A stretch of 64,000 bases of DNA from Gammaproteobacteria bacterium (GTDB lineage Bacteria; Pseudomonadota; Gammaproteobacteria; Enterobacterales; Neiellaceae): NCBI GenBank assembly GCA_017425245.1, contig JAFOOX010000029.1, positions 29,751 through 93,750 of the forward strand. The letters are read 5' to 3'. How positions within the stretch are numbered: position 1 is the first letter of the stretch; each line of letters opens with the position of its first letter. A program made the position numbers and the translations under genes. Shown piece by piece: positions 33,060 to 44,027 of this stretch. The notes under the pieces were generated by a model that saw only the letters and a list, made by a program, of their open reading frames with translations, ran no database searches and was not told where the DNA came from.

Positions 33060-33893
33060 ATGTTCGAACGCATCCGTGAGGACGTCCGCAGCGTTTTCGA
33101 CCGAGATCCGGCGGCGCGCACCACCATCGAAGTGTTGCTGACCTATCCGGGGCTGCATGCCATCTGGTTTCATCGCCTCAGCCATAGCCTGTGGAAGCGT
33201 GGCTTGCGCTTTCCGGCACGCTGGCTGTCGACCCTCGCTCGCTGGCTGACCGGTATCGAGATCCATCCCGGGGCGCGCATTGGCCGCCGCTTCTTCATTG
33301 ACCATGGCATGGGGGTAGTGATCGGCGAAACCGCCGAAATTGGCGATGACGTCACCCTCTATCACGGCGTCACCTTGGGCGGCACCAGCTGGAGTCCTGG
33401 CAAACGTCATCCCACACTGGCCAACGGGGTAGTGGTGGGGGCGGGGGCCAAGGTGCTGGGCCCCATCACCATGCATGAGGGGGCGCGTGTCGGTTCCAAT
33501 GCCGTGGTGGTCAAAGATGTACCGGCCGGTGCAACGGTGGTGGGCATTCCCGGGCGGGTGGTCCAGCGTCAGCATCCGACGGCCGAGGCTCAGCCCGCGA
33601 CCGCCGAGCAGCGGGCGCGGCGCGATCAGCTGGCGCGTAAATATGGGTTTGACGCCTATGCCGTGTCGCCTGATAACCCCGATCCTGTGGCCAAGGCTAT
33701 TGGCCAGGTGCTGGACCATATGCATCTGCTAGAGCAGCGTCAGGAGCAGATTCTGATGGGGCTGAAGGGGGCGGGTATCGATCTCAAGTGCTGCTCGGTG
33801 CCTCATCTGGACATCAGCGAGTTTCGTGAAGCCGAAGCGCAGGCCGCTCAGGATCGCCAGCGCGCGGCCGATGCCTTTGATCCTGTTATCTAA
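33060..33893 (+). CDS. cysE: CysE-type serine O-acetyltransferase (isc-linked)
   Basis: Makes O-acetylserine, the precursor of cysteine. After a short N-terminal helical domain, left-handed beta-helix hexapeptide repeats run from about residue 70, with [41 protein letters not shown] and [10 protein letters not shown]. The N-terminal domain is shorter than in enteric CysE, like the NifP/EpsC group. A C-terminal extension contains a CC pair. At 277 residues it sits between trmJ and iscR, so it may supply cysteine for IscS locally. Confidence 0.92.
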   Translation: MFERIREDVRSVFDRDPAARTTIEVLLTYPGLHAIWFHRLSHSLWKRGLRFPARWLSTLARWLTGIEIHPGARIGRRFFIDHGMGVVIGETAEIGDDVTLYHGVTLGGTSWSPGKRHPTLANGVVVGAGAKVLGPITMHEGARVGSNAVVVKDVPAGATVVGIPGRVVQRQHPTAEAQPATAEQRARRDQLARKYGFDAYAVSPDNPDPVAKAIGQVLDHMHLLEQRQEQILMGLKGAGIDLKCCSVPHLDISEFREAEAQAAQDRQRAADAFDPVI

Positions 33894-33921
33894 TAGCCAG
33901 CGGTTATGGCTGTCATCGTAG

Positions 33922-33973
33922 ATACCCGACTAAATTGGTCGGGAAAATAGTTGACCAATTTTGTCGGCAATGT
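33922..33973 (+). promoter_or_regulatory. Tandem type 1 IscR binding sites and iscR promoter
   Basis: Two overlapping copies of the ATA..C/T-rich..GAC..AATT..GTC pattern occur at 33922-33948 (ATACCCGACTAAATTGGTC...) and 33947-33973 (ATAGTTGACCAATTTTGTC...). These closely resemble the E. coli iscR operators bound by [2Fe-2S] IscR. The TTGACC at 33951-33956 inside the second copy can serve as the -35; the -10 is unclear. This predicts autorepression of the isc operon when clusters are plentiful. Confidence 0.8.
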
Positions 33974-34019
33974 CACCATTTTGTTTAGCAAGCCCTGACT
34001 ACGCCAGAGGTGACTTCCG

Positions 34020-34493
34020 ATGCGCTTGACCAGCAAAGGCCGCTATGCGGTGACTGCCATCCTTGATGTGGCTCTGTATGCGGTAGATGGCCCGGTGCCG
34101 CTGGCCGATATTTCCGAACGCCAGGGGATTTCCCTCTCCTATCTGGAACAGCTGTTTGCCCGGCTGCGTAAGAAGGGGTTGGTGAGCAGCGTACGCGGTC
34201 CCGGTGGCGGTTATCGCCTCGGCAAACCTGCGGATCAGATCTCGGTGGGCATGGTGATCGATGCCGTTGATGAGTCGATCGACGCCACCCGCTGCCACGG
34301 TACCGGTACCTGCCACGGCGGCCACACCTGTCTGACTCATTCGCTGTGGATGGATCTGAGTGATCGCATCTCCGGCTTCCTCGACGGCATTACCCTTGCT
34401 GAGCTGGTGGCCAATCAGGAAGTGCAGTCGGTCGCCCGCCACCAGCGCCGCGGTGGTGTTGGTCGCGACAGCATTGCCGTCAATTTTCGCTAA
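34020..34493 (+). CDS. iscR: IscR, Rrf2-family iron-sulfur cluster regulator
   Basis: Transcription factor sensing Fe-S supply through a [2Fe-2S] cluster. The winged-helix domain begins [20 protein letters not shown] with [19 protein letters not shown]. The cluster-binding Cys residues are in [16 protein letters not shown] near residues 92-107. It has 157 residues. It is preceded by two type 1 sites and followed by iscS after 34 bp. Confidence 0.96.
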   Translation: MRLTSKGRYAVTAILDVALYAVDGPVPLADISERQGISLSYLEQLFARLRKKGLVSSVRGPGGGYRLGKPADQISVGMVIDAVDESIDATRCHGTGTCHGGHTCLTHSLWMDLSDRISGFLDGITLAELVANQEVQSVARHQRRGGVGRDSIAVNFR

Positions 34494-34527
34494 GAAGAGA
34501 CCCGCTGACCCGGGGAAGGAGTTGCTG

Positions 34528-35742
34528 ATGAAACTGCCTATCTATCTCGACTACGCCGCGACCACTCCTTGTGATCCGCGCGTGGCTGCCAAGATGATGG
34601 ACTATTTGACCCTCGATGGTTGCTTCGGCAACCCGGCGTCACGTTCCCATCGCTTCGGCTGGCAGGCCGAGGAAGCGGTGGATATCGCCCGCAACCAGAT
34701 TGCCGAGCTGATTGGCGCCGATCCGCGTGAGATCGTCTTTACCTCTGGCGCCACCGAGTCCAACAACCTGGCACTCAAGGGCGCTGCCCATTTCTATCAG
34801 GGTAAGGGTAAACACCTGATCACCCTCAAAACTGAGCACAAGGCGGTACTCGACACCTGTCGCCAGCTGGAGCGCGAAGGGTTTGAGGTCACCTACCTCG
34901 ACGTTGAAAGCAACGGTCTGATTGATATGAACAAGCTGGTTGCTGCGCTGCGTCCGGATACCACGCTGGTGTCGATGATGCACGTCAACAACGAAACCGG
35001 GGTGGTGCAGGATGTCGCCGCCATCGGCGAGCTGTGCCGCGAGCGCGGTATTCTCTTCCATGTCGATGCCGCCCAGAGCGCCGGCAAATTGCCGATTGAT
35101 ATGGCTCAGCTGAAGATCGACCTGCTGTCGCTGTCCGGTCACAAAATGTATGGTCCCAAAGGCATTGGTGCCCTCTACGTGCGACGCAAACCGCGTATCC
35201 GCCTGGAGGCCCAGACCCACGGTGGCGGCCATGAGCGCGGCCTGCGCTCCGGCACCCTGCCGACCCACCAGATTGTCGGTATGGGTGAGGCGGCACGCGT
35301 CGCCAAAGAACAGATGGATCAGGACCGCGCCCACATTGTCGCCATGCGTCAGCGGCTGTGGGACGGTATTCAAGGGATTGAAGCGCTGTATCTGAACGGC
35401 GATGCCGACCACAACTGGCCGGGCATTCTCAATGTCAGCTTTGCCTATGTTGAAGGCGAGTCGCTGATCATGGCACTCAAGGATCTGGCGGTCTCTTCCG
35501 GTTCGGCCTGTACTTCGGCCAGCCTGGAGCCCTCCTATGTGCTGCGAGCCCTCGGCCTCAACGATGAGCTGGCCCACAGCTCCATCCGTTTCTCCATCGG
35601 TCGTTTCACCACCGAGGAGCAGATTGACTACGCCATTGACCTGATCAATGGCGCCATCGGCAAGCTGCGCGAGATGTCGCCGCTGTGGGAAATGTACAAA
35701 GACGGTATCGATTTAAGCAAGGTCGAGTGGGTTCACCACTAA
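34528..35742 (+). CDS. iscS: IscS, cysteine desulfurase
   Basis: PLP enzyme that removes sulfur from cysteine and hands it to IscU, TusA and others. The PLP lysine is in [20 protein letters not shown] near residue 206, and the mobile-loop Cys in [21 protein letters not shown] near residue 328. It has 404 residues, exactly the family length. The ATG follows AAGGAG. Confidence 0.98.
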   Translation: MKLPIYLDYAATTPCDPRVAAKMMDYLTLDGCFGNPASRSHRFGWQAEEAVDIARNQIAELIGADPREIVFTSGATESNNLALKGAAHFYQGKGKHLITLKTEHKAVLDTCRQLEREGFEVTYLDVESNGLIDMNKLVAALRPDTTLVSMMHVNNETGVVQDVAAIGELCRERGILFHVDAAQSAGKLPIDMAQLKIDLLSLSGHKMYGPKGIGALYVRRKPRIRLEAQTHGGGHERGLRSGTLPTHQIVGMGEAARVAKEQMDQDRAHIVAMRQRLWDGIQGIEALYLNGDADHNWPGILNVSFAYVEGESLIMALKDLAVSSGSACTSASLEPSYVLRALGLNDELAHSSIRFSIGRFTTEEQIDYAIDLINGAIGKLREMSPLWEMYKDGIDLSKVEWVHH

Positions 35743-35763
35743 GGCCCAGCCGCAGGAGGTTAT

Positions 35764-36159
35764 ATGGCTTACAGCAACAAGGTTATCGACCATTACGAAA
35801 ACCCGCGCAATGTCGGTTCGTTCGATAAGGATGATCCGACTATCGCCACCGGCATGGTGGGGGCTCCGGCCTGCGGTGACGTGATGAAATTGCAGCTCAA
35901 GGTTAACGAGCAGGGGATCATCGAGGATGCCCGCTTCAAGACCTATGGCTGTGGCAGCGCTATCGCATCCAGCTCGCTGGTGACCGAATGGGTCAAAGGC
36001 AAATCGCTGGACGAGGCATCCACCATCAAGAACACCCAGATCGCCGAAGAGCTGGCCCTGCCGCCGGTGAAGATCCACTGTTCGATCCTGGCTGAAGATG
36101 CAATCAAGGCCGCAATCGAGGATTATCGGCGCAAGCACGCTCAGACCGAGGCCAACTGA
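35764..36159 (+). CDS. iscU: IscU, iron-sulfur cluster assembly scaffold
   Basis: Scaffold on which [2Fe-2S] clusters are built from IscS sulfur. The three cluster Cys are in [22 protein letters not shown] and [12 protein letters not shown], and the HscA-recognition motif LPPVK precedes the last. It has 131 residues. It follows iscS by 21 bp and has an AGGAGG ribosome site. Confidence 0.98.
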   Translation: MAYSNKVIDHYENPRNVGSFDKDDPTIATGMVGAPACGDVMKLQLKVNEQGIIEDARFKTYGCGSAIASSSLVTEWVKGKSLDEASTIKNTQIAEELALPPVKIHCSILAEDAIKAAIEDYRRKHAQTEAN

Positions 36160-36160
36160 G

Positions 36161-36484
36161 ATGGCAGTAACCCTGACCGAAGCCGCTGCCGCCCGCGTCG
36201 GGGCCTTCATGGCCAAACGCGGTCATGGCCTTGGCCTGCGCCTCGGGGTCAAGACCACCGGTTGTTCCGGATTGGCCTATGTCCTTGAATATGTCGACTC
36301 GCTCAACAGCGATGATGCGTTGTTCGAGGAGAAGGGGGTGCGCATCATCGTCGACGCCAAAAGCCTGGCCTACATCGATGGCACCGAGCTCGACTTTGTG
36401 CGCGAGGGGTTGAACGAAGGTTTCAGGTTCAACAACCCCAACGTCAAAGGCGAGTGCGGTTGCGGCGAGAGTTTCACGGTGTGA
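36161..36484 (+). CDS. iscA: IscA, A-type iron-sulfur carrier
   Basis: Accepts Fe-S clusters or iron and passes them to apoproteins, mainly for 4Fe-4S assembly. The conserved Cys are in [17 protein letters not shown] and the C-terminal GECGCGESF. It has 107 residues. The ATG lies 1 bp after the iscU stop. Confidence 0.97.
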   Translation: MAVTLTEAAAARVGAFMAKRGHGLGLRLGVKTTGCSGLAYVLEYVDSLNSDDALFEEKGVRIIVDAKSLAYIDGTELDFVREGLNEGFRFNNPNVKGECGCGESFTV

Positions 36485-36489
36485 TCAGC

Positions 36490-37005
36490 ATGGATTACTT
36501 CGCCCTGTTCGGCATCACCCCTGCTTACCAGCTCGATCTCCGTCAGCTGCGTGAGCGGCTGCGCGACCTGCAGCGCGAATACCATCCGGATCGGGTCGCT
36601 CATCTCGACGACAGCGCCCGCCATCAGGCGGTGCGTCAGTCGGCGCTGGTCAATGATGCCTTCGACACGCTGAGCCATCCGGTCAAACGCGCCCATTACC
36701 TGCTGCGCCGCCAGGGTGTAGAATTGCCCTCCGAATCATCGACTTTCGGTGATCCGACATTCCTCATGGAGCAGCTGGCGCTGCGCGAGACCCTGGCCGA
36801 GGCCCGCGCCGCCGCTGATGGCGACGCGCTGTTTGAGCTGCGTCAGCAGGTGCAGCGCAGCCGCAAGCGACTGGAGCAACAGCTGGCTGAAGGTTTTGCG
36901 GCGGCCCATGCGGCCACCACGCTGATTGACGATGCCCGACGTCTGACCTTTTTCCTCAAGCTGGAGGAAGAGATCGGGCGCGCTGAAGAAGCGCTCGACC
37001 TCTGA
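36490..37005 (+). CDS. hscB: HscB, J-domain co-chaperone
   Basis: Delivers cluster-loaded IscU to HscA and stimulates its ATPase. The N-terminal J-domain starts MDYFALFGITPAYQLD and contains the HPD motif in REYHPDRV (residues 33-40). The C-terminal three-helix domain with the LMEQLALRETLAEA region binds IscU. It has 171 residues, as in E. coli. Confidence 0.96.
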   Translation: MDYFALFGITPAYQLDLRQLRERLRDLQREYHPDRVAHLDDSARHQAVRQSALVNDAFDTLSHPVKRAHYLLRRQGVELPSESSTFGDPTFLMEQLALRETLAEARAAADGDALFELRQQVQRSRKRLEQQLAEGFAAAHAATTLIDDARRLTFFLKLEEEIGRAEEALDL

Positions 37006-37028
37006 CCTCTGCTTACGCGGAGTAGATC

Positions 37029-38891
37029 GTGTTACTGCAAATCTGTGAGCCGGGGCAGACCCCCGAACCGCACCAGCGCCGGCGGGCGGTGGGCATTGAT
37101 CTGGGCACCACCAACTCGCTGGTGGCGACCCTGCGCAGCGGCGTCGCCGAAACCCTGGCCGATCTGCAGGGCCGTCATATGCTGCCCTCGGTTGTGCGCT
37201 ATGGCCTCGACCATCCACTGGTCGGCCATGAGGCCAAGGCCGGCGCGGCGGTCGATCCCGAAGACACCATCATCTCGGTCAAACGCTTTATGGGGCGTAG
37301 CTTCGATGAGGTGGTGGCCCGTTTTCCGGATGCTCCTTACCGTTTTGAAGCCACGGCCCATGGCCAGCTGGCGCTGCGTACCCTGAGCGGCGTGATCCAC
37401 CCGGTGCAGGTGTCGGCGGAGATCCTCAGGGTGCTGGCCCAGCGCGCTCGCGACAGCCTTGGCGGCGATCTCGACGGGGTGGTGATCACGGTTCCGGCCT
37501 ATTTCGATGATGCCCAACGCCAGGCCACCAAGGATGCTGCCGAACTGGCTGGCCTCAAGGTACTGCGGCTGCTCAACGAACCCACTGCCGCCAGCGTTGC
37601 CTACGGCCTCGATCAGGGCGAGGAGGGGGTGATCGCGGTCTATGATCTGGGCGGCGGCACCTTTGATATCTCCATTCTGCGCCTGTCGCGCGGAGTGCTG
37701 GAGGTGCTGGCCACCGGCGGTGATTCGCAGCTCGGCGGGGATGATTTTGATCAGCTGCTGGCCAGCCATATTGGCCGTCAGTTGGGGCTGGATGAGCAGC
37801 GCTCGGCGATGTTGCGCCGCCGTCTGTTGGATGCCGCCTGCAGCGCCAAAGAAGCGCTGTCGGCCGCCGAGGTGACCACGCTGGTGGTGGCCGATGACGC
37901 TGGCCGCGAGCATCAGCTCAGCATCGACCGCGCCACCTTCGACGGCCTGATTGGCGAACTGGTCAAGCGTACCCTGCAGGTCTGTCGTCGCGCCCTGCGT
38001 GATGCCGGCATCGGCGTTGATGAGGTGCGTGAAGTGGTGATGGTGGGCGGTTCGACCCGGGTGCCGCTGGTGCGCAGTGAAGTGGGCAAGCTGTTCGGTC
38101 GGCCGCCGCTGACCAGCATCGACCCGGATCGGGTGGTGGCCATTGGCGCCGCCCTGCAGGCCGAGGTGCTGGTGGGCAACAAGCCGGACCACGAGATGCT
38201 GCTGCTCGATGTGATCCCGCTGTCGCTCGGCATCGAAACCATGGGCGGGCTGGTGGAGAAGATCATTCCGCGCAACACCACCATTCCGGTGGCCCGTGCC
38301 CAGGAGTTCACCACCTACAAGGATGGCCAGAGCGCCATGGCCATCCATGTGCTGCAGGGCGAGCGCGAACTGGCCGCTGACTGCCGCTCGCTGGCCCGTT
38401 TTGAATTGCGCAATATACCGCCGCTGGTGGCTGGTGCTGCCCATGTGCGGGTCAGCTTTCAGATCGACGCCGACGGCCTGCTGTCAGTCACCGCTCAAGA
38501 GCAGGTCACTGGCAAGCAGGCGAGTGTGGTGGTTAAACCCGCCTACGGCCTGAGCGAGGATGAAGTGACGCAGATGCTGCGCGCCTCGGGCGAGCATGCC
38601 CGTAGCGATATGCGCCTGCGCATGCTGATCGAGCAACAGGTTGAGGCCGATCGCGTGCATGAAGCGCTGATGGCCGCGCTAGCCAGCGATGGTGAATTAC
38701 TTAGCGCTGGCGAGCGCCAGCCGCTCGACCGTGCGTTAACCGAACTGATGCGGCTGCGTCATGGCGACGATGCTGATGCGATCAAGCGTCAGCTGGCGTT
38801 GGTTGAAGATCTCTCCGCCACCTTTGCCGCACGGCGGATGGATGACTCGATTCGCAAGGCCCTGGCCGGCCGTTCCATTGAAGGGGTGTAG
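37029..38891 (+). CDS. hscA: HscA, Hsp70-class chaperone for Fe-S transfer
   Basis: Specialised Hsp70 that recognises the LPPVK motif of IscU and promotes cluster release. The ATPase domain has [15 protein letters not shown] near residues 19-33, [15 protein letters not shown] and [13 protein letters not shown]; the substrate-binding domain begins near residue 395. It has 620 residues. The start is GTG, with a short N-terminal extension typical of HscA. Confidence 0.97.
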   Translation: MLLQICEPGQTPEPHQRRRAVGIDLGTTNSLVATLRSGVAETLADLQGRHMLPSVVRYGLDHPLVGHEAKAGAAVDPEDTIISVKRFMGRSFDEVVARFPDAPYRFEATAHGQLALRTLSGVIHPVQVSAEILRVLAQRARDSLGGDLDGVVITVPAYFDDAQRQATKDAAELAGLKVLRLLNEPTAASVAYGLDQGEEGVIAVYDLGGGTFDISILRLSRGVLEVLATGGDSQLGGDDFDQLLASHIGRQLGLDEQRSAMLRRRLLDAACSAKEALSAAEVTTLVVADDAGREHQLSIDRATFDGLIGELVKRTLQVCRRALRDAGIGVDEVREVVMVGGSTRVPLVRSEVGKLFGRPPLTSIDPDRVVAIGAALQAEVLVGNKPDHEMLLLDVIPLSLGIETMGGLVEKIIPRNTTIPVARAQEFTTYKDGQSAMAIHVLQGERELAADCRSLARFELRNIPPLVAGAAHVRVSFQIDADGLLSVTAQEQVTGKQASVVVKPAYGLSEDEVTQMLRASGEHARSDMRLRMLIEQQVEADRVHEALMAALASDGELLSAGERQPLDRALTELMRLRHGDDADAIKRQLALVEDLSATFAARRMDDSIRKALAGRSIEGV

Positions 38892-38893
38892 TC

Positions 38894-39232
38894 ATGCCAA
38901 AAATCGTCTTTCTGCCCCACGACAAGCTCTGCCCGCAAGGGGCCGTGGTCGATGCTGCCAGCGGCGAGACCATCCTTGATGTCGCCCTGCGCAATGACAT
39001 CGACATCGAGCACGCCTGCGAGAAATCCTGTGCCTGCACCACCTGCCACGTCATCGTGCGTGAGGGTTTTGATTCCTTGAACGAGAGCGACGAGCTGGAA
39101 GAGGACATGCTCGACAAGGCTTGGGGGCTGACCCCGGAGTCGCGTCTTGGCTGTCAGGCGCTGGTCGCCGACGAGGATCTGGTGGTCGAGATCCCCAAAT
39201 ACACGGTCAACATGGTGTCCGAACGCCATTAA
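38894..39232 (+). CDS. fdx: Fdx, ISC-type [2Fe-2S] ferredoxin
   Basis: Electron donor for cluster assembly on IscU. The cluster ligands are in HACEKSCACTTCHVIV (near residues 41-56) and the later RLGCQALV. It has 112 residues and begins 2 bp after the hscA stop. Confidence 0.97.
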   Translation: MPKIVFLPHDKLCPQGAVVDAASGETILDVALRNDIDIEHACEKSCACTTCHVIVREGFDSLNESDELEEDMLDKAWGLTPESRLGCQALVADEDLVVEIPKYTVNMVSERH

Positions 39233-39241
39233 GGGGGCGCT

Positions 39242-39442
39242 ATGGGTCTCAAGTGGATCGACAGTCAGCAGCTGGCCGAAGCCCTGGCTGAGGCTCACCC
39301 CGACATCGACCCGCGCCAGCTGCACTTTCCCCAGCTGATGCAGTGGGTGTTGGCGCTGGCGGAGTTTGATGATGAGCCCGGCCACTGTGGCGAGCTGGTG
39401 CTGGAAGCGATTCAGCAAGCCTGGATTGACGAGGCAGACTGA
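39242..39442 (+). CDS. iscX: IscX, small ISC-associated acidic protein
   Basis: 66-residue protein that binds IscS and iron and modulates assembly rate. GLKWIDSQQLAEALAEAHPDIDP and LMQWVLALAEFDDEP are family-typical. It is the last isc gene, 9 bp after fdx. No intrinsic terminator was seen before ndk. Confidence 0.96.
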   Translation: MGLKWIDSQQLAEALAEAHPDIDPRQLHFPQLMQWVLALAEFDDEPGHCGELVLEAIQQAWIDEAD

Positions 39443-39451
39443 CCACGACGG

Positions 39452-39482
39452 TTGAATCAGGCCACCTGCTGGTGCCTATAAT
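39452..39482 (+). promoter_or_regulatory. Possible promoter of ndk
   Basis: A consensus TATAAT lies at 39477-39482. The best -35, TTGAAT at 39452-39457, is 19 bp away, which is long. The leader from here to ndk is about 115 nt. Confidence 0.4.
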
Positions 39483-39601
39483 GGCCTGCCGCCGTGGAGC
39501 GGTGACACGGATCATCATCTGCCGCCAAGGGGGCGGCCCAACGGACTGGCGCAGCGGCAGTTTCTGGTAACGACACTGCGCCCATCACAGAGGATTTCCA
39601 G

Positions 39602-40030
39602 ATGGCATTGCAGCGTACCTTTTCCATCCTTAAGCCGGATGCCGTGGCCCAGAACGCCATTGGTGCCATCTACAGCCGTTTTGAACAGGCCGGGTTGTGT
39701 ATCGTCGCCGCCAAAATGGTGCAGTTGACCACTGAACAGGCCGAAGGCTTCTATGCCGAGCACAAGGGCAAGGGCTTTTACGAACGCTTGATCGCTTTCA
39801 TGACCTCGGGACCGATCATGGTCCAGGTGCTGGAAGGGGAGAACGCGGTCAGCCGTCACCGTGAGGTGTTGGGGGCTACCGATCCGGCAGCTGCCGCTCC
39901 AGGCACGGTACGAGCCGATTTCGGCTCTGGCATGCCGCCTAACGCTGCTCATGGCAGTGACTCGGTGGAGTCAGCGTCGCGTGAGATCGCCTATTTCTTC
40001 GCCGACAGCGAGATCTGTCCGCGCCCCTGA
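39602..40030 (+). CDS. ndk: Ndk, nucleoside diphosphate kinase
   Basis: Balances NTP and dNTP pools by phosphate exchange through a phospho-His intermediate. [17 protein letters not shown] is the N-terminus, and the catalytic His lies in [11 protein letters not shown] near residue 117. It has 142 residues. It is followed by a strong terminator. Confidence 0.97.
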   Translation: MALQRTFSILKPDAVAQNAIGAIYSRFEQAGLCIVAAKMVQLTTEQAEGFYAEHKGKGFYERLIAFMTSGPIMVQVLEGENAVSRHREVLGATDPAAAAPGTVRADFGSGMPPNAAHGSDSVESASREIAYFFADSEICPRP

Positions 40031-40058
40031 GCGTTGGCTGATCGTAGTTAAAACGAGA

Positions 40059-40094
40059 ACGCCGTCACACTTGTGGCGGCGTGTTTGATTTTTG
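40059..40094 (+). terminator. Terminator of ndk
   Basis: An 11-bp stem ACGCCGTCACA/TGTGGCGGCGT (one G-T) with a 2-nt gap is followed by GTTTGATTTTTG. The TACAAT that follows at 40095-40100 is the likely -10 for rlmN. Confidence 0.8.
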
Positions 40095-40134
40095 TACAAT
40101 GCGCCCCCTTTCTGGCGCCACGGAGCCTGTGACG

Positions 40135-41265
40135 ATGAGCGAAACCCCGAAAATCAACCTGCTGGATCTGGACCGTCAGGGCTGGCGTGATTTCATGGTG
40201 TCGCTGGGCGAAAAGCCGTTCCGTGCCGACCAGATCATGAAGTGGGTCTACCACTTCGGCATCGACGATTTTGAGGCGATGACCAACATCAACAAGGTGC
40301 TGCGTGCCAAGCTGCAGGCTTGTGCCGAGGTTAAAGCCCCCGAAATCGTCAAAGAGCAGCGCTCCAGCGACGGCACCATCAAATGGGCGATGGTGGTTGA
40401 TGGCGGCCAGGAGATTGAAGCGGTCTACATCCCTGAAGATGATCGCGCCACCCTGTGCGTCTCGTCGCAGGTGGGCTGCGCCCTTGAATGCACCTTCTGC
40501 TCCACCGCTCAGCAGGGGTTCAACCGCAACCTGCGGGTCTCCGAGATCATCGGTCAGGTGTGGCGCGCCGCCAAGGTACTGGGGCCGGCGGGCAACAGCG
40601 GCAACCGGCCGATCACCAATGTGGTGATGATGGGCATGGGCGAGCCGCTGTTGAATGTGGCCAACGTGGTGCCAGCGATGGAGCTGATGATGGATGATTT
40701 CGGCTTTGGTCTGTCCAAACGCCGCGTCACCCTCTCCACCTCAGGCGTAGTGCCGGCGCTCGATCGCCTGGGCGAGCAGATCGATGTGGCGCTGGCGATC
40801 TCGCTGCATGCGCCAAATGATGCGTTGCGTGACGAACTGGTACCAATCAATCGCAAGTACAACATCGATGCCTTCCTGACTTCGGTGCGTCGCTATCTGG
40901 ATGTGTCCAACGCCAACAAGGGGCGGGTGACGGTCGAGTATGTGATGCTCGATCATGTCAACGACAGCATGGATCAGGCCCGCGAACTGGCAGAGCTGAT
41001 GAAGTCGACCCCATGCAAGATCAACCTGATCCCGTGGAACCCCTTTCCCGGCGCCCCGTACGGCCGTTCCAGCAACTCGCGCATCGATCGCTTTGCCAAG
41101 GTGCTGATGGAAGAGGGCTACACCGTGATCGTGCGCAAGACTCGCGGTGATGACATCGACGCCGCCTGTGGCCAGTTGGCCGGTGACGTGATCGATCGCA
41201 CCAAACGGGTGATGCGCAAAAAGCTGCAGGAGCAGTCGATTGCGGTAACATGTGCGCCAGATTGA
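40135..41265 (+). CDS. rlmN: RlmN, dual 23S rRNA A2503 / tRNA A37 C2-methyltransferase
   Basis: Radical SAM enzyme using two SAM molecules to methylate adenine C2. The 4Fe-4S motif is CALECTFC in the segment after SSQVG, and the acceptor Cys lies in AACGQLAGD near the C-terminus. Other family segments are [13 protein letters not shown] and [13 protein letters not shown]. It has 376 residues from the ATG at 40135; a GTG two codons earlier lies too close to the GGAG. Confidence 0.96.
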   Translation: MSETPKINLLDLDRQGWRDFMVSLGEKPFRADQIMKWVYHFGIDDFEAMTNINKVLRAKLQACAEVKAPEIVKEQRSSDGTIKWAMVVDGGQEIEAVYIPEDDRATLCVSSQVGCALECTFCSTAQQGFNRNLRVSEIIGQVWRAAKVLGPAGNSGNRPITNVVMMGMGEPLLNVANVVPAMELMMDDFGFGLSKRRVTLSTSGVVPALDRLGEQIDVALAISLHAPNDALRDELVPINRKYNIDAFLTSVRRYLDVSNANKGRVTVEYVMLDHVNDSMDQARELAELMKSTPCKINLIPWNPFPGAPYGRSSNSRIDRFAKVLMEEGYTVIVRKTRGDDIDAACGQLAGDVIDRTKRVMRKKLQEQSIAVTCAPD

Positions 41266-41284
41266 GGTTGGTGGCGGAGTAACA

Positions 41285-42064
41285 ATGACGCGCGTAATGG
41301 CAGCAGCATGGATGATGGCAGCTTTAGGGCTGACCGGTTGCACTACCCGGACCTTTTATGCCGATTCTGACAAGCCGGTGCCGACGCAAAAGCGCGAGAA
41401 CAGCGAAGCGGCCCAAGCGCGCGTGTCTTTGGGGATGAAGTACCTGCAGTCAGGCAACAATGAGCTGGCCAAGGGTAATCTGGTCAAGGCGCTGGAGCTG
41501 GCGCCGCAATCGGCAGTTGCCCACTATGGCATGGCCTATTACTACCAGACGGTCAAAGAGCACGATCTGGCCCACGAGTATTATCAGCTGGCCGTCAATC
41601 TGGAGTCGGATAACGGCAACATCCGTAATGGCTTCGGCGCCTACTTGTGTGACATCGGCGAGTATGGCAAGGCCGATGAACAGTTTATCGCCGCCATCAA
41701 ATCCAAGAGCTACACCCGGGTCGCTGAAACCTACGAGAACATGGCGACCTGCGCCAAGCGGGCTGGCAATCCGGACAAGGCCAAGGAGTATTTCGAACGG
41801 GCCTTGGCGCACAGCAGTCTGCGCGCCAAGCCGTTGCTTGAGCTGGCGTCGATGGCGATCGACCTCGACAATGCCGAAGAAGCCGAGCGCTATCTCGACG
41901 TTTTTCACAAGACGTATGTGGCCACTGCTGAAAGCGCTTACGTCGGGGTACGGCTGGCCAACTTGCTCCATGATCCGTTGATGATGCAGAAGTATGGCCA
42001 AATTCTGACCAATCAATTTCCGGCCTCTAACGAGGCGAAACAGTACATGTTGGACCAGTTTTGA
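41285..42064 (+). CDS. pilW: PilW/PilF-type type IV pilus biogenesis lipoprotein
   Basis: Pilotin that brings the secretin PilQ to the outer membrane and stabilises its multimers. A lipobox LTGC closes the signal peptide near residue 19, then TPR helices fill the protein (LGMKYLQSGNNELAKGNLVKALELAPQ and following repeats). It has 259 residues. The order rlmN-pilW-rodZ-ispG-hisS is common in gammaproteobacteria. CGGAG precedes the ATG. Confidence 0.92.
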   Translation: MTRVMAAAWMMAALGLTGCTTRTFYADSDKPVPTQKRENSEAAQARVSLGMKYLQSGNNELAKGNLVKALELAPQSAVAHYGMAYYYQTVKEHDLAHEYYQLAVNLESDNGNIRNGFGAYLCDIGEYGKADEQFIAAIKSKSYTRVAETYENMATCAKRAGNPDKAKEYFERALAHSSLRAKPLLELASMAIDLDNAEEAERYLDVFHKTYVATAESAYVGVRLANLLHDPLMMQKYGQILTNQFPASNEAKQYMLDQF

Positions 42065-42873
42065 TGGTGTCTTCACTGTCGCGCTCGATCCAGGTCAGTC
42101 CAGGCCAGTTGTTGCGTCAAGCTCGTGAACAGCAGGGTTGGTCGACCCAGGAGGTGGCTCGCCGCCTGAATCTGCGGACGGCGGTAGTGGACGAGTTGGA
42201 GAGTGACAGCCCTGATCCGCGCACCGCAGTGACCTTCATCCGTGGCTATCTGCGTGCCTACGCCAAACTGGTAAGGATTGACGAAGCGCTGATTCTGACC
42301 AGCTTCGAACAGCTGCTCGGGCTGCGCGCCAAGCCGGAACTGCAGAGTTTTTCTCAGCGGATGGCGCAGGACGCCAACGATCATCGCATCACCATCTTGA
42401 CTTGGCTGCTGGCCAGCTCGCTGTTTGCGCTGAGCCTGTGGTGGTGGCTGCAGGAACGTCAGCACAACTATCAGCCCCAGCTGCCGACCACCATTCATGA
42501 AACCGATACTGTACTGCCAGACAACCTGATCGACTATGAACCGCGGTTGTTCAGCCCGGTGCCAGAGGATGATGGCACCCTGCTGGAGGGGGCGCTTAGC
42601 GCTGCCAGTAACGACGGTATACGCGAGCTGACCCCACTGGTGCTGAGTTGCACCGCCCATTGTTGGATACGCATTGAAGATGCCACTGGCAGTCAGCTGG
42701 CGCTGGGTACCCAGGTGCCGGAACAGGTGCTGGCGATGAACGGCAGGCCGCCATTTCGCATTATCCTTGGCGCCCCAGAGCTGGTGAGCTTGACCTACGA
42801 TGGCCGTCCGGTGGATATGAGCCGTTTCACCCCGGGCGAGCGTGTTGAACTGACATTGCCGGAGCAATACTGA
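42064..42873 (+). CDS. rodZ: RodZ, cytoskeletal shape protein
   Basis: Inner-membrane protein linking MreB to the cell-wall elongation machinery. An N-terminal Cro/CI-type HTH ([24 protein letters not shown], residues 15-38) faces the cytoplasm. One membrane helix lies near residues 110-132 ([19 protein letters not shown]), and the periplasmic C-terminal domain (about 190-269) is the DUF4115 type. It has 269 residues; the ATG overlaps the pilW stop. Confidence 0.9.
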   Translation: MVSSLSRSIQVSPGQLLRQAREQQGWSTQEVARRLNLRTAVVDELESDSPDPRTAVTFIRGYLRAYAKLVRIDEALILTSFEQLLGLRAKPELQSFSQRMAQDANDHRITILTWLLASSLFALSLWWWLQERQHNYQPQLPTTIHETDTVLPDNLIDYEPRLFSPVPEDDGTLLEGALSAASNDGIRELTPLVLSCTAHCWIRIEDATGSQLALGTQVPEQVLAMNGRPPFRIILGAPELVSLTYDGRPVDMSRFTPGERVELTLPEQY

Positions 42874-43988
42874 TGCATCACAACCCCATCAATCGCCGGC
42901 CATCACGACGGATCTGGGTCGGCAAAGTGCCGATTGGCGATGGCGCCCCCATCGCCGTGCAGTCGATGACCAACACCCGCACCGCTGATGTGGCCGCCAC
43001 CGTCGCCCAGATCAAGGCGCTGGAAAAGGTCGGCGCCGACATCGTGCGGGTATCGGTGCCGACCATGGACGATGCCGAGGCCTTTCGGCTGATCAAGCAG
43101 CAGGTGAGCGTGCCGCTGGTGGCCGACATCCATTTTGATTACCGCATCGCCCTCAAGGTGGCCGAGTACGGCGTTGACTGCCTGCGTATCAACCCTGGCA
43201 ACATTGGCCGCGAGGATCGGGTACGGTCGGTGGTCGACTGTGCCCGCGAGCGCGGCATTCCGATTCGCATCGGCGTCAATGGCGGCTCGCTGGAAAAAGA
43301 TCTGCAGGAAAAATATGGCGAACCGACCCCCGAAGCGCTGGTGGAGTCGGCGATGCGCCATGTCGATATCCTCGATCGCCTCAATTTCCATGACTTCAAG
43401 GTCAGTGTGAAGGCCTCCGAGGTGTTTCTGGCGGTGGGCGCCTACCGCCTGTTGGCCAGACAGATCGACCAGCCGCTGCATCTGGGTATCACCGAAGCGG
43501 GTGGCGCCCGCTCCGGTTCAGTGAAATCGGCGATTGGTCTCGGCATGCTGCTGGCCGAAGGGATAGGCGACACCCTGCGGGTGTCACTGGCTGCCGACCC
43601 GGTCGAGGAGATCAAGGTCGGGTTCGACATTCTCAAGTCGCTCGGCATTCGCAGCCGTGGCATCAATTTCATCGCCTGTCCCAGCTGCTCGCGTCAGGAG
43701 TTTGATGTGATCGGTACGGTCAATGCCCTCGAACAGCGGCTGGAAGATGTGGTGACGCCACTTAACGTCTCCATCATCGGCTGTGTGGTCAATGGCCCGG
43801 GCGAAGCGTTGATCTCCCATATCGGTCTGGCCGGCGCCCATAGCCGCAGCGGCTATTACGAAGACGGCGTACGCCAGAAAGAGCGGCTCGACAACGCGCG
43901 TCTGGTCGATCAGCTGGAAGCCAAAATCCGCGCTCGTCTGACCATGGAAGATGAAGCCCGGCGTATTGCCGTCAACAGCGCCGATTAA
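42873..43988 (+). CDS. ispG: IspG, 4-hydroxy-3-methylbut-2-enyl-diphosphate synthase
   Basis: Fe-S enzyme of the MEP isoprenoid pathway converting MEcPP to HMBPP. The N-terminal TIM barrel starts with [10 protein letters not shown], and the 4Fe-4S ligands lie in [13 protein letters not shown] and [12 protein letters not shown]. It has 371 residues. It overlaps the rodZ stop by one base, and its need for clusters fits the nearby isc operon. Confidence 0.97.
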   Translation: MHHNPINRRPSRRIWVGKVPIGDGAPIAVQSMTNTRTADVAATVAQIKALEKVGADIVRVSVPTMDDAEAFRLIKQQVSVPLVADIHFDYRIALKVAEYGVDCLRINPGNIGREDRVRSVVDCARERGIPIRIGVNGGSLEKDLQEKYGEPTPEALVESAMRHVDILDRLNFHDFKVSVKASEVFLAVGAYRLLARQIDQPLHLGITEAGGARSGSVKSAIGLGMLLAEGIGDTLRVSLAADPVEEIKVGFDILKSLGIRSRGINFIACPSCSRQEFDVIGTVNALEQRLEDVVTPLNVSIIGCVVNGPGEALISHIGLAGAHSRSGYYEDGVRQKERLDNARLVDQLEAKIRARLTMEDEARRIAVNSAD

Positions 43989-44001
43989 ACACGGCAAAAG
44001 T

Positions 44002-44027
44002 AACGCCCGGTCACAGCGGGCGTTTTT
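44002..44027 (+). terminator. Terminator after ispG
   Basis: AACGCCCG/CGGGCGTT (8 bp) around a 7-nt loop, followed by TTT and G. It ends the pilW-rodZ-ispG transcript, while hisS has its own promoter. Confidence 0.75.

Noticed and set aside
37032..38444. 470-codon open frame antisense to hscA
   Set aside because: hscA is unmistakable; such frames are common opposite GC-rich genes and this one has no domain or ribosome site.
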